Below, in pieces: positions 23,542 through 35,995 of a stretch of 64,000 nt of DNA. Origin of the DNA: Breviolum minutum Mf 1.05b.01. Its lineage: Eukaryota > Sar > Dinophyceae > Suessiales > Symbiodiniaceae. The translations under genes were made by a program, and so were the position numbers. Below the pieces are notes generated by a model. That model had not been told where the DNA came from, searched no databases, and was given only the letters and a program-made list of their open reading frames with translations. The stretch covers positions 184,428 through 248,427 of the forward strand of contig DF239257.1 of the NCBI GenBank assembly GCA_000507305.1, written 5' to 3'. Every line of letters starts with the position of its first letter. Positions within the stretch are counted from its first letter, which is position 1.

Positions 23542-23670
23542 AGGCATTGCTGCCTTCCCCTCACACTTCGAGAGAAGCACTTCAGCACCCACCGAGTCTA
23601 TCGACTCTGTGCCCCCAGCACGGAGAGGTGCGGATGGATTGGTGATTTCCCTTGGGGAAAACGTCGAGGT
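23542..23670 (+). CDS. Exon candidate, reading frame uncertain
   Basis: TCTCCAG|GCATTG acceptor. All three frames are open for 30 or more codons in this GC-rich unique stretch. The most protein-like ends ARRGADGLVISLGENVE at GTCGAG|GTTGCA (GT). No family was recognised. Confidence 0.3.
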
Positions 23671-24384
23671 TGCAGACTTGTCCCCCTGAAGATTAACGCT
23701 TTTGCACATAATTTATCCTGCGAGGTGGATGGAAGATGATCATTTTCCTTTCTTTTCATGGGTGATGGCTGTAGGTGAACCAGCCGTGAAAATCTTCCAG
23801 GGTGTATACATTTTCGGAAACAATCCGACACAGATGGTACCCTTTTGTGGATCTACATATTGGTTTCCACCAGGTTTTTTTTCGGCTTTGATGCAGGGCC
23901 AAATCTACAAACCAGATCAAGTGGGTGGGGGAAATGTGGCTTGAAACTTTCAATGAGTTGAATTTGGTTGGAGCCAACAAAACTAGGTGGTGGCAACTCA
24001 AATATGTTTTATTTTCACCCCTACCTACCTGGGGAAATGATCCAATTTGACGGTCCGCATATTTTTCAAATGGGTTGGTGAAAAACCACCAACTATAGTA
24101 GTTGCTTTGATAAAAGATAGGAATTCCACCCTCCAGGGAATGATCACAAATCCTGGTGAAAGCTGGAAAATCATGGAAAATCAAAAGTGGTTCCTTGTTT
24201 TAGGCTTCAGAAATGTATGTTTTTGGGGGTCCGGGGTCCAGTCATATCTCCTCAGCTCAGTTTCGGTCGTTTGGAAGTTTCGATTTTCCCACAGCTTGGA
24301 TCACCGGCCGGTGAGGTGCTGACGGAAAGCTTCAAACCTTTGTGAAATGGCAGGTGAGGAAAAGAAATATCGCGGTTTTAGGGT

Positions 24385-24385
<1 letters not shown>

Positions 24386-24450
<65 letters not shown>

Positions 24451-24452
24451 GG
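24386..24452. repeat. (TTG)n microsatellite
   Basis: About 22 uninterrupted TTG units; the poly-Val and poly-Gln ORFs across it are artefacts. Confidence 0.97.
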
Positions 24453-25062
24453 ATGGGGGTTCTGCAAAGAAAACCTTTAACATATTTTCAAACGAAGTTT
24501 CAAAAAAAAGAAAGTAGGATGTCATGTGCAGAATATACTAACAATGTGTTTGTGTTTGTTTTTATTCGTGGCATATTTCATGACCCCTGCGAAAATTTAA
24601 GTAAATCGCCCATGAAAAATGACTGGTTGGAAGACTATACCATGATCTTCTAGTTCCCGTTATATTTGGAACCAAGCTCCCAGGCGAGCCAATATACCAG
24701 GTAGCGATCGACACCTGGTTCCGAATATATGGGTGTTTCCTTAAATGGTGGTACCCCAAAAAAACCCCAAAATGATCATGTTTAGTAGGAAAACCCATGG
24801 CTGTTGGGTACCACCATTTTAGGAAACCCCTGTATATATATATATATACTGTATATATAGGAAACTGGAAGATGTGGGTATACATTTTCATACATTTTCA
24901 TACATTTTCGTCATTTCAAATGGGAAACCTTTTCTCAGCTTCGAGCCGTCCAAGATTCGGGTCACATGTGTGGCCTGCTATGGATTTTTTCCCCGTTGAA
25001 CGTGATCAATGGTGGGTCAGATCACTGGTTGAAAGAAACCGACCATTTTATCCAATCAATGG

Positions 25063-25174
25063 CTAGGCTCGGTGGTGGTTTCAATTTGTTGTTCATTTTC
25101 CCCCGATCCTTCGGAAAATGATCCAGTTTGACTTGCGCATACTTTTCAGATGGGTTGGTTCAACCACCAACTAG
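25063..25174. mobile_element. A-family element with 4-bp TSD (ATGG)
   Basis: CTAGGCTCGGTGGTGGTTTC...TTCAACCACCAACTAG; ATGG at 25059-25062 and 25175-25178. Confidence 0.82.
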
Positions 25175-25345
25175 ATGGTGTTGTTGAAGCAACAGAATCA
25201 TCTACTAAGTTGGTCGTTACTGGGACATCCCGGTATGGAGGTAGGTTTCAAACACGTTTCCCCTCTCCAATTAAAAAACATGTAAGTTTAATCAGGATTT
25301 CCAACGCGTTTCTCTAATTCCATGTTGCTGATAGAAAAGGTTGCA
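25117..25345. repeat. Direct duplication, copy 1
   Basis: From the right half of the A element through AGATGGTGTTGTTGAAGCAA to AATTCCATGTTGCTGA. A diverged copy in the same orientation is at 29957-30190. Confidence 0.8.
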
Positions 25346-25639
25346 TATATTATGTCCCGGCAGAGGAAATGAATGTGGCCATTTTTTTACCTTTCATGTA
25401 GAAACTTGTCATGGGCTTGAAGCTTCCCCCAAATTGTTTCACACAAATGAATTCAACGGCGCGCAACGGAACTTTTGGGAAATGGCAAGCATCGTTTTTT
25501 TGCTTCCTGTCATTAAATGGAGGGGATCAAACTTCAAATGTATGTGTAATGTTGATGAATTTCCCCTTATGATAGGTGTCATATTTCATGACCCCTGCTG
25601 AAATTTCAATGAAAAATCGCCCTTGGAAAATATCCCCTA

Positions 25640-25732
25640 GACATCTAAACACCACCTGAGGTTCGGTACTTGGACCCCCCAAACATACCTAAAACACCAA
25701 ACCTCAGGAGGTGTTTGGAGGACTAGGGGATA
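25640..25732. repeat. F-family foldback
   Basis: CCCCTAGACATCTAAACACC...GGTGTTTGGAGGACTAGGGG. Confidence 0.85.
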
Positions 25733-26040
25733 GTAACCCTTGTATCCAGACCCCTTCCCGGATCGAATAAGGATCGGGGTCCCGAGTCCCATCCCTTTCT
25801 TCGTTCGGACATACCGATCAGATCCTTGGGGCCTTGTACTTGGAGGATCATCCCACTTAGCAAGTAGTTAAGATCACCCCCATTTATAAGCCATTAGTTA
25901 GGATCACCCCCATTAAAAAAACGCCATGAAAAGGTCATTTGGAAGGGGAAAGCCACAACCCGAGGTCTTGGGGACTTATGACTTACAATCACCATGGTTA
26001 ATAACCACTTAATTACAAGTCATGGGATGATCCTCCAAGT

Positions 26041-26145
26041 ACCCCCCCGAAAACTAACATGGAACCTGAAAATGATGGTTTCTAATAGGAATCTCCTCTT
26101 CCAGGGGTTCATTTTCAGGTTCCATGTTAGTTTTCCAGGGTGTAC
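26041..26145. repeat. O/D-type foldback
   Basis: TACCCCCCCGAAAACTAACAT...ATGTTAGTTTTCCAGGGTGTA. Confidence 0.88.
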
Positions 26146-27352
26146 TGGCAAAGGAGGGTCTTTTCCCAACCCCAAAAAAACCCAACCCCTCCAGGATGCT
26201 CATGGTCGTACGGGTGTAAGTCGACGGCCTGGAGTAGTCGGGGATCATAGATTTTTTTCAGATTTGGGGCAGTGGTTGCTGGAAGCATGTTACCCTAACC
26301 CATGACGGATCCATGGGATGAACGGGAGAGGTGTACCGATCCTAATTTACCATTAAAATCCAACCAGATCGAGGTACATATACGTACCATACATGGATCC
26401 TAAAATGTTATCACCAACATGTTCAGGTATCTAAAATGAAAGGTATGTTGAGAATCCTATTTTTCAGGCTATTTTGGGGGTGGGATTTCCCTTGCAGAAG
26501 CCGTATCCATACAGTCTATACAGCTGAGTACCCCCATTTTAGGTAGCTGAAATGTTTGGTGATGTTACCTAAGAATCCTTGGACCCTCGAATGGAAGGGG
26601 CCCTGAACCTGTTTTTTGCAGGGGAGGGGTCAGGATTCTTAGAGCACATGTTTTTTTCTACAGAACTATTGGACTTAGTAGGAATCAATATTATCATTTA
26701 TGATGCATTTGTGTATATATTATATTATATATTATATTATAACATGTCAATCATTTATCGATAGTTTGTTTTGAACCCTTGGACTTATTAGGAATCAATA
26801 TAACTACATAAACGTATACATAATAATTACATAATATGTATATGAAAAAATATACGCACTCACACACCAATCGTTCTTTTGAATATCCACAATGCATATT
26901 CTGACGCCACAGAAAACTTGAAGCTGAATTCTGAGTGATAGTGACAATAGCTAGTCAACCTACCCACCCCCATAAATACGGGTTGAATAAGGCTTTACTA
27001 AGGGAAACCAATGGTTAATGTATAAGCCCTAATCATAAGGCCTTATTTCTGATGGGACTGTGCTCGGCGTCCAGGGTTAGGTTGACCAGCCATAGCATGA
27101 AGAGCCTTGAGGAACTCTCTTCATCTGAACAAGAGCTCTTGAGAGATGCCGTGAAACAAAGGTTGGGCATTGGGTGTGTGTGGGAAGTACTGTTGATGGT
27201 TCAGAAATCCGAAATCTGAAAACCAGTTGATATGGTGAATATCCCAATTTGATACACGAAAATTAACGTGGAACCTAAAAATCACCTAATTGAAAAGGAA
27301 ACTCATCTTCCAAACCTCCATTTTGGGGTTCCATGTTAATTTTCCAGGGTGT

Positions 27353-27580
27353 AATCTCTTGCCGGGTGTGGCATTAGGGGGCACCTTGGATTCCCATGAA
27401 TATTATAGATTCCAATTTGAACGGGAGCTCGTTAATACTATTAGTTTATTAGGTTTAAATCCCAAACCAGGATACCAAATATATGTTGGGAATCTTAATG
27501 ACAGGTTTGTAAATGATGGTTTGATTCCAAGAATGCCTTCTATTAAGAATGGCATTTATAATATACATGAATATTTGTAG
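27353..27580 (+). CDS. AT-rich ORF of unknown origin
   Basis: Runs in frame from the end of a foldback element to a TAG at 27578, about 75 codons. Fragments: DSHEYYRFQFERELVNTISL, GYQIYVGNLNDRFVNDGL. Codon use is strongly AT-ending (tta, aat, att, tat), unlike the GC-balanced exons elsewhere. No ATG near its left end and no AG|G exon signals fit. Could be a fragment of a foreign or mobile gene. Function unknown. Confidence 0.35.
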   Translation, partial: NLLPGVALGGTLDSHEYYRFQFERELVNTISLLGLNPKPGYQIYVGNLNDRFVNDGLIPRMPSIKNGIYNIHEYL

Positions 27581-27884
27581 CATACATATCATATATATAT
27601 ATATATTGAATATGTATTACTATTACAATAAAACGCGGCCAATTTTGTTGGTTTTCCAAGCGTCAAAGATGAGCAAACTCCCCCAACTAAAAGCACCACC
27701 TCTTTACCACCCCAACGTACGCCCCCCCCGAAATAAGGTTGAATAAGGCCTTATTAAGGGAAAGTAATGGGTTTTCATAAGCCCTGATCATAAGGCCTTA
27801 CTTCTGAGGGGTGTGTACCTTAGGGAGGGGGTTGATTGGTTCACTAGCCATCCATTCTGGATTCGGTGGATGGACCCCTTTGAG

Positions 27885-27956
27885 GAGGTCATGCAGTTGG
27901 GAGGTCATTTCCTTCAAACCAAAAATCTCCACAGATCTCTGAGTCAAGATCCACAG
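27885..27956 (+). CDS. Exon candidate, 24 codons
   Basis: TTTGAG|GAGGTC acceptor and CCACAG|GTGGAT donor, phase 0-0. Reads EVMQLGGHFLQTKNL then HRSLSQDPQ. Unassigned. Confidence 0.35.
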
Positions 27957-28566
27957 GTGGATATCCCTAACATTTAGGATCAATGAATAGGATTCCAATG
28001 GGTTAGTTATTTCACCTACTTATGAATGAGGTATATTCCTTGGGGTTACATTTATCCTAACTTCCTAGGACATCCAAGCATGAAGCAGGGATTCAAAAAA
28101 AAACGAAAACAGTGATACATACCTGGACACCTTCAGTTTGGGTGCCAATTTTTGTTTCCGTATCACGGGTGTCAATTCACCAATCAATTTGGATCTAAGG
28201 TCTAATTGATCTAATTGGCACCTCTTGGAAGGTACAAGTACTGGCAGAAAATGTCACCAGTGCCCAGTATATGTGCCTGGGGTTCAAACTCCCATTGTTT
28301 TTTCCTATGGTAGGGATGCTCATCAACCATATAGTATAGGTTTATATAATACCTATCATAAGGAGTCCCCATTAAAAGGCGGGATGACCATCCCCAATAT
28401 AAGGAGTTGATCGACCCTGGCGCATAAATTGCAGATGAGATTAGATGAGATAATTTTTGTCCTAGCTCACCTACCATGAATGAGGAAATAGTCCTAGTGT
28501 CATATCAATCAAGTTGCTGCGTAGACGTAGTATGAATCAACATGTGTCAGGACGCTACTTGTATAT

Positions 28567-28672
28567 CCCATATCATCCATGTATGGTATATTTACCTACA
28601 TTTATCATATTTTACCATTAAAAACAAGCAAACGTAGGTAAATATACCATACATGGATCCTATGGGTATAGT
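28567..28672. repeat. B-family foldback
   Basis: CCCATATCATCCATGTATGG...CCATACATGGATCCTATGGG. Confidence 0.9.
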
Positions 28673-29430
28673 CACCACCCCTCCATCCCCAGCTGTACGC
28701 CTCTTGGGTGTCTTTTTTCCGCCAGGGCAAACCAGTTGTGCATGCCCATTTACACAGCCAGCCACTTTGCCAGCAAAAGTTCAGCAAGTGAAACTCCACT
28801 GCGTCACTAAGGAACTGAGCTCTTAATGCCGGCAGATATTTCACAAAGATTTCTCAAAATTGAATCAATCTTGAAATCTTCCCACAACTTTATAAAACAT
28901 TCAATTTCAGAATCTTTTTTTTCACAAAACATGGTTCTACAGTTCTACATGTGGAAACAAGCAACTTCAGTATATATAGTTTCAGTCTCAGTAGGTTTCA
29001 GTAGGAGTGTTTTTAGATTTTGAAGCATTTCTCGAGAATCGACCTCGTCAAATCTCACAATAGTTTCTTCATCTGACAGCATCGAGACCCACAACAACAA
29101 CACCCCCAAAATTCCACCAAACCAGTATCCAGCTTAAAACCAAGATGTATATACGTATATATATATATATTAGATAGGGAATATCTTGACATAATTTTTC
29201 AAGCCGACAAGAACAAATCAGGATCCGATATGTTGGTCTCTGAACCATCCCCAATGTTTAAAAACCCGAGGTTTCCAGCGACGTCAAGTGCTGCGGTGTG
29301 GCGGCTATGCTGCTGACCCTGCTGCTGATGCTGATCCGAATGCCGCGTGCCTGGCAAGCCGTCGCGCCTGCGTACCTCGGAACGGCAGGATGAAAAACCC
29401 TTCCCTTCTTCCAGTGGTGTCATTCATTTG

Positions 29431-29539
29431 TACCACCCTGGAAGATTAACGGCTGGAACCTACAAATCAACCCATTTAGAAAGGAAAATGATCTTCCAAA
29501 CCTCCATTATTATGTTCCATGTTAATCTTCCGGGGTGTA
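29431..29539. repeat. O-family foldback
   Basis: TACCACCCTGGAAGATTAAC...GTTAATCTTCCGGGGTGTA. Confidence 0.88.
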
Positions 29540-29956
29540 GTTTTCAGATTTTGGATGGATTTTTTTGCTAAAAAGAAATTGACGGACTGCATTGTTTGGG
29601 TTGGTGTGTCAATGACCCCGTGGAAGATGGAACAATTCTCCGTGCATGAGTAAAATTAAAAGGAAGGTTCTTGATATTATGTTCATTTATGATTGGACCT
29701 TCCCATGTTGTATTGAGTGCAAGGTGGGCCCCTACCAGTTCTACATGGGGTTGAAACTTCTATTATAAGTAGGGTTACAACATGTTACAACCCCAGTTAA
29801 AGCCATTTACTTTTCGGCCATCTAGAAGGGGCCTACAGTAACTCCATTTGTAAGTGGTTTTTTGGGCCCCCCTTGTACCAGGTATCAAAAAGGTTAGATA
29901 AGTTGAATTGCATGACCCCAAAGTTCTTTTATGTTTGACATTGTTTAGCCCTACTT

Positions 29957-30190
29957 GGGGAAATGATGATCCAATTTGACGGTCGCATATTTTTCAAATG
30001 GGTTGGTTCAACCACCAACTAGATGGTGTTGTTGAAGCAACTAAATCATTTATATCCAGTTGGTCGTTGCTGGGACATCCCGGTAGGGAGGTAGCTTTGA
30101 AACAAGTTTCCCTCCCCATTTTTTTGTAAGTTCAATCAGGATTTCCAACGTGTTTCTTACATTCCATGTTGCTGAGAGAAAAGCTTGCTA
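29957..30190. repeat. Direct duplication, copy 2
   Basis: Same order as 25117-25345, including GCTGGGACATCCCGGTA and TTCAATCAGGATTTCCAACG, with scattered substitutions and small gaps. Confidence 0.8.
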
Positions 30191-30840
30191 CGGTTCCCTG
30201 ATAAACCCAACCGGGTTCCCAGTTACCCCCCCCCTCCCTTAGGAAGCCTACAGGAAGTGCATTGTCTGGGTCGGTGTTTTCCACATTTTATGGGCAACTC
30301 TAACGACCCGTCGTTCCCGCCGGGTTTCCGGTCACCCCAAATGGTGGTGCTTTTCTAAGGGACCCCCCTCCCAAAACGACCGAAACATTCAGGTCTAGGA
30401 ATTACCCTAAGTATCCTGACCTCTCAACTGCATGGCGTCATTTTGAGGACCTATATACAAACACCCCTGCGTCATACGTACGGGTTTTTAAGGGCCTAAC
30501 AACTCCATTGGAGGGTCCTTTCTTGCTGATCCTTACTTGGAGGATCATCCCAGTTAGTAAGTGGTTAATAACCTCCATTTATAAGCCATGAAGTTCGGCC
30601 ATTTGCAAGGGGTCCCACAACCCGATCCTTAGGGGATTTACGATCACCATGGGTTATTAACCATTTACAAGTCATGGGATGATCCTCCAAGTAGGTAAAT
30701 ATACCATACCCTAAGGATCCAATCACCTTCTCAGATGATGATTGGGGTGTATCACCTCCTTAGAAAGGTATTTAGGTTCCATGCTCCCATTCTCAGAAGG
30801 CTATAGTCTCCTCGACCCCCCCAAAAAAAACCATCTGCAG

Positions 30841-30888
30841 GTGGCCGACGAAGCGAAGCGCTTTAATACGCTCTATGCCTTAGCACAG
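30841..30888 (+). CDS. Exon candidate of an unidentified gene
   Basis: CTGCAG|GTGGCC acceptor, GCACAG|GCCGTT (GC) donor, 16 codons, phase 0-0: VADEAKRFNTLYALAQ. GC-rich, good codons, directly after a G-family element. In phase with 32332-32412. Product unknown. Confidence 0.5.
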
Positions 30889-31400
30889 GCCGTTGGTTGA
30901 TATCCCGCATAGGATTCCCATGGGATGAGACGGTATATTTAACCTACATATTTACCACATGAATTTAAGGCAAAATGTAGGTAAATATATACCGTGGGAC
31001 CACTACCATGGATTTCTATGGGAATCAAAGTGACCTGCTAAAATATATCCAAGTAGATCTAGTTGGAGGGTTACGTGAATTCACAACCTTTGAGGTTTTT
31101 ATTGGGTCACTTGTTTTTACTATCCCAGAAAGGTCCCGTTTGCAGAATTGCCAGGGAAAGTTTTATTGAACAAGAGAAAAGGGGGGGGCTAAATGAGACA
31201 AAAGGAAGAGTTTTTGGCCAGAAATGAACCAAGCACAGACACAAACGCACATTTTTCCTAAGAGAAAAAGGCCTTGAAATGAAAGCCTATAAATGTTTTG
31301 CACCTAGTGTGATTGGCTTCCAAAGGGTGTTTTTTTGAGTACCTTTTTTTGTCAGAAAAAAGGAAGTCACAACACTGAAATCAAATAAAACCTCCCTCAA

Positions 31401-31505
31401 TACTGTTGATGGACAAAATCCTGCACCACCAAGGATGATGATTATCCCATTATTTATAGGGTTTCAACCGTCCCAGATGGTGCAGGATTTCTTCCATCAA
31501 CAGTA
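31401..31505. repeat. C-family foldback
   Basis: TACTGTTGATGGACAAAATCC...GATTTCTTCCATCAACAGTA. Confidence 0.9.
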
Positions 31506-32331
31506 TTTCGGACTCCGAAACATCTGGGGAAATCTTTTTTTTTGAGAAGCCTCTTGGATTTGAATGGGTCATTTTGAGACACATTGTGTATGTGATATAT
31601 TTGTATATTGGCATAAATCTAAGCCATCAAAATCTAACAAACATGCAGGTAAAAAGGTATACATATATACAACCCCATAGCAATTAGTGAAATAGCGCAA
31701 CTCCATGCCCCAACTAAATTTTTTAAACAATCTTGGCCCTTTTTTTCCCCGCGAAGAATATTTCTGTAAACACAACAACATTCCAAGAACATTTTGGAGA
31801 ACAAATTACCCATAGGATCCATGGGACTGATATAGTTACCTGCTAATTTGCCATCAAATTCACGCCCTTCTACCGTCGTCCCATAGATCAGTCCATAGGG
31901 AAAGTGGATCACCATCCAACCAACCATCAGCCATCCAACCCTTTTGGATGATGATAAACTTAACCTTAGGTGATTAAACATGATGAAACTCGTTACCAAT
32001 TAACCTACTAAACATGGTGGGTTGGACTTGGACTTCCAGGGGATCACCAGAAACCAACCATTGAGCAGCATTTTTGGCTTTCACCCCGAAAATTGTGGAA
32101 GATTCCCATTTTGACCAAACATTTTTTCACATGGGTTTAGTCAACCACTATGTAGAAACTCATTGGATGACCAAAACCATCCTCAAAACACCCACCCTAA
32201 GAATCATGGGATCTCAAAACTAGTGGTTTGGAGATCCCAGAACCCTGCTATACAGATCCAAACCCCTCTATAGCAGGGTCCAGTGATTGTTAGGGCAAGA
32301 AATTTCCACCAAAAAATCTCATCGCCTCCAG

Positions 32332-32412
32332 GCTTCCATCGAAGGTCGTTTATCCTTTGATCCGCCTCAAAGAGCCAACTCGGTCTCCTTGGGACAGGCG
32401 GTGCATGACCGG
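32332..32412 (+). CDS. Exon candidate in phase with 30841-30888
   Basis: CTCCAG|GCTTCC acceptor, GACCGG|GTGGGT donor, 27 codons, phase 0-0: ASIEGRLSFDPPQRANSV then SLGQAVHDR. A second open frame crosses the same bases and ends GGGAAAAG|GTACC, so the frame is not certain. Unidentified. Confidence 0.4.
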
Positions 32413-33655
32413 GTGGGTTGGGGCGGACGGTGGTTGTTTGGCGCGCCCTGAAAAGAAGCCAAACAAAAAGGACTGGGAAAAGGTACCCCGTACTTGGAGG
32501 GTCATCCCATTAAGTAAATAGTTAGTAACCACCCCCATTTATAGGGTATTTGCCTCATTTGGAAGGGAACAAAAACCGCACTTACGGGACTTACGATCAC
32601 CATGGGTTATTTGCCACTTAGCTGGGATGATCCTCCAAGTAGACATCCAGCCATACCTGCTGAGGTGAACGGTGTTTGATCGGTATGTTGTTTGGGGTTT
32701 AGTTATAGCGGGCCTCAGGAGGTGGCCGGCTTCTGGAAGTACATGAAATTATGATATCTAGTTGCTTCACCAATCCTTATTTTTTGTATAGGGAGATCAT
32801 GGCAATTTGTTATATAAAGTTTTGTTTTTTTCGCAAATCAGGGGTGGTTTTGAATGTAAATCTCTACTAAATCAAGCAAGAGGAACAGGAATTGATCCCG
32901 GTTTGCTTTGCAAATTGTGATTATTTGGTTGGTTTCATCAAGTATATATATAGGGAAACCCGAAACTCACATGTAAAATCTCATGGTGAAATGAGTCTTT
33001 TTTTGGTTGCTTGAATTATAGGCCACTTTCCACGACGTGACTTTTCACGTCAACGATCCATCAATTTTTTCCGAAGCAACTCACCGTGTACTTGGAGGAT
33101 GGGCCCCCACTTAAGTGTTCGTAGTTAAGATAACAGCCATTTTATAAGGCCATGAGGTTCGGCCATTTGGAAGGGGCAAGCATTTATAAGGCCATGAAAA
33201 AGAAGGCCATTTGGAAGGGGAAAGCCACAACCCCAGGTCTTAGGGACAACAACGATCACCATGGTTGCTAACTACTAGCTACTTGCTAAATGGGATGATC
33301 CCACAAGTAGATCGATGAATTTTGGTGACACCAAAAGTCACTGCCAGTAACTCTCACCCACTTGCCGAGGCATGTTCTCACCCCCCTAACCCACCCCACA
33401 TCGTTGCCCATTGAAAGTTGGGTTAGTCGATTTCTTTTTCGAAACGTGCTTGGTGGACATACCTGGTACCCGGAAACAACCCAATCATCGTTTTAAATGG
33501 ATGGATATTTGCCGATAAAACATGGGGTACAAAGGTGGGCCCCTAGCAGTTATAAATGGAGTCATAACCCCTATAAATGGAGGTTCTTTCACCTCTGGAG
33601 TGAAATGGGCGCTGGTTTTTTGGGGGCCACCTTGTACCAGGTAGGGTTATTGAAG

Positions 33656-33691
33656 GCAATGACCCTGCAAAACTCAGAGCATGTGCCGGCC
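33656..33691 (+). CDS. Short exon candidate
   Basis: TTGAAG|GCAATG acceptor, CCGGCC|GCAAAA (GC) donor, 12 codons: AMTLQNSEHVPA. Adjacent to an H-family element. Unassigned. Confidence 0.25.
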
Positions 33692-34552
33692 GCAAAACGA
33701 ACACGTTTTTTTTTTTTCGACCTGTAGAAGTTAGGCTTGAATGTTCATTGTTTATGGAAATTTTGTGCAACTATAGCTAGTATATAGGGTTGTAAGATAA
33801 GTCTTGTAGGGGACTTATATACTAATCTTGTTCTTCAGAGATCGTGATTGACAATAGTTGTGTAGAACTTATACTTATACTAGCCCCAGTTCATAATCTG
33901 GTCTACAGCCCGTAACTAGAGAGTTTATGAGTCAGACATATTCAACACGATACCACCAAAGATCGAGGATGTTTCAAAATTTGACAGTGAACTCGTTGCA
34001 GAAGGGATGTGTATTGAAACCTATCCCAAACAGATTCATGAGTTTTTTTTGTATAGATTGGTACCTATACCTGAAAATGGATGTTTTTGTTAAAAGAAAA
34101 AGGTTTTGTATGTGTTACGGTAAATATTTCATACTTGTGCCATGGGTTTCGAATGTTTTTTTTTCAATCGTGGGATTATAAATAGACAACCTAAAATTTG
34201 CCACGTCAACTTCGGAATTGCCATGGAGCATTTTTCAAAAACATGTATATAAAACACAACAAGAAACCTGCTGGAATTGAACCCATAGCATCATGGGACT
34301 GGTATATTTAACTACATTTGGTACATTTGAGTGGTAAAAAAACATGTAAATGTAGGTAAATATACCATACGTGGATGCTATGGGTAAGAAATGCACACAA
34401 TTTCTTGGATAGGTTTTAGCTGGGTGTTCCTTTGCTGCCATATTGATATTTCAAGTGCACAATTTATTGTCCAAGTGCTCGAAATCTCAAATCGTGGAAC
34501 ACAGGTGGTGCGTTGCATGCAGGAGGTGCGCGACAGCTTGGGGTGGTGTCAT

Positions 34553-34663
34553 ATATGGGTGTTTCCAAAAATAGGGGTACCCTAAAATGGATGGTTTATA
34601 ATGGAAAAACCCTATTGAAATGGATGATTTGGGGGTACCACTATTTTCGGAAACATCCATATA
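34553..34663. repeat. K-family foldback
   Basis: TATGGGTGTTTCCAAAAATAG...CTATTTTCGGAAACATCCATA. Confidence 0.88.
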
Positions 34664-35931
34664 ATGACCCCTTGGAACGTGGAACAATTCTCCATGAATT
34701 CTGAACATGATTTCCATCAACTACCATTTTTTTCCCTGAAGATTGGACCTTTAATAAATTTAATAAAAATTCTTAGAGCTATACCTATGGTTTCAACTTT
34801 TTTTCCTGTTTACCAACAAACATGGGGAAATGATCTAATTTCACAAACATGGGTAGCAACAAAAAGCAGCAGCTACCTGTTTAACCTTCTCCCTCACCAA
34901 CAAAAACTCGAGTTTTTCTTTGTGACCAAAACACCAAGGCTTCCAAACACCTCGTGAAGAGGTATCTGGACCCCAGAAAACAGTTAAACATGTTCTGAAA
35001 CACCCCTAGGGATCCAATGACTAGCAAGCGGTGTTAATAATCACCTTCCCAAAACGCAAGGTGTTTTTTGGTTCCATGCTCCCACTCTCAGTTTCGGTGA
35101 TCGGATTTTGTAGGGAGAGTGTTTCTATTTTTTTGGGGGCCCTAAGGATGATTGGACCCTCAAAACTGGCTATTTTGAGGACCCTACCCCTGCTATACAG
35201 GTTCAAACCCTTCCATTGGAGGGTCCAAGATCCTTAGGGGGGGGAAGCAAATCATTCTTTCTGGTCAAATTATAGCGACCTCACACGACCGATTTTCCCC
35301 CAAATGGTGGTTTAGTTTAAGGAAATCCCCTTATTTCAGGAAACCTAGGTTGGTGAAATATCATAATTTGGCCAGAAATTCTTTGCAACCGCTTTCCCAA
35401 CAACTGATGACGTGATGACGCCGACGCAGACTGCCTTACCACCACGGCCTGGGCATCTACGTTGTACTTCTGGTTATGCCTAACTTGAACGACCTTGGGG
35501 GAGGAGAACCTGGGTTTAACTTAATGGTCTGGGTGGGGCCCGGGGATTGGAATCGGGATACCCCTATAGATAAGAAGCAGGAATCCCTTTCATTTTCGGG
35601 GATCCAGTCAGAATCCAAACCACCGGGCCCCAAACCACCAACCCGAACCATTAGTTGATGGGTTTCATGGTGAAGATGGTTGATAGTTGGCTGTGTTTTT
35701 TTTTTGCAGGAAGGTGTTTTGACCGGAGATCTGTTTTTGCATTTTCGGTGTTTTCTCGGGAGGATGTGCTATTTTGCTTGTGTATCTCATGGGACTTGTG
35801 TATATTTACCTAGTAATTTACCATCAGAATCAACTATAAATGTAGGTAAATATACCGTTCGTCCCATGGATCCTCTGTGTTTTTTGTTGCTTACATTCGA
35901 ATTGATTAATTGGCCAAGCGAAAAACACAAG

Positions 35932-35995
35932 GCGGAATCCAAGATGGAAAACTTACCCGAAAATTCGGAAGCTCCGAAGATCTTGATTTTCACGG
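35932..35995 (+). CDS. Exon candidate, faintly helicase-like
   Basis: CACAAG|GCGGAA acceptor, ACGG|GAATGA (GA) donor. Reads AESKMENLPENSEAP then KILIFTG. 'KILIFT' recalls the first strand of the DEAD-box helicase C-terminal domain. No other helicase motif (DEAD, SAT, HRIGRTGR) was found, so this is only a hint. Confidence 0.35.
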
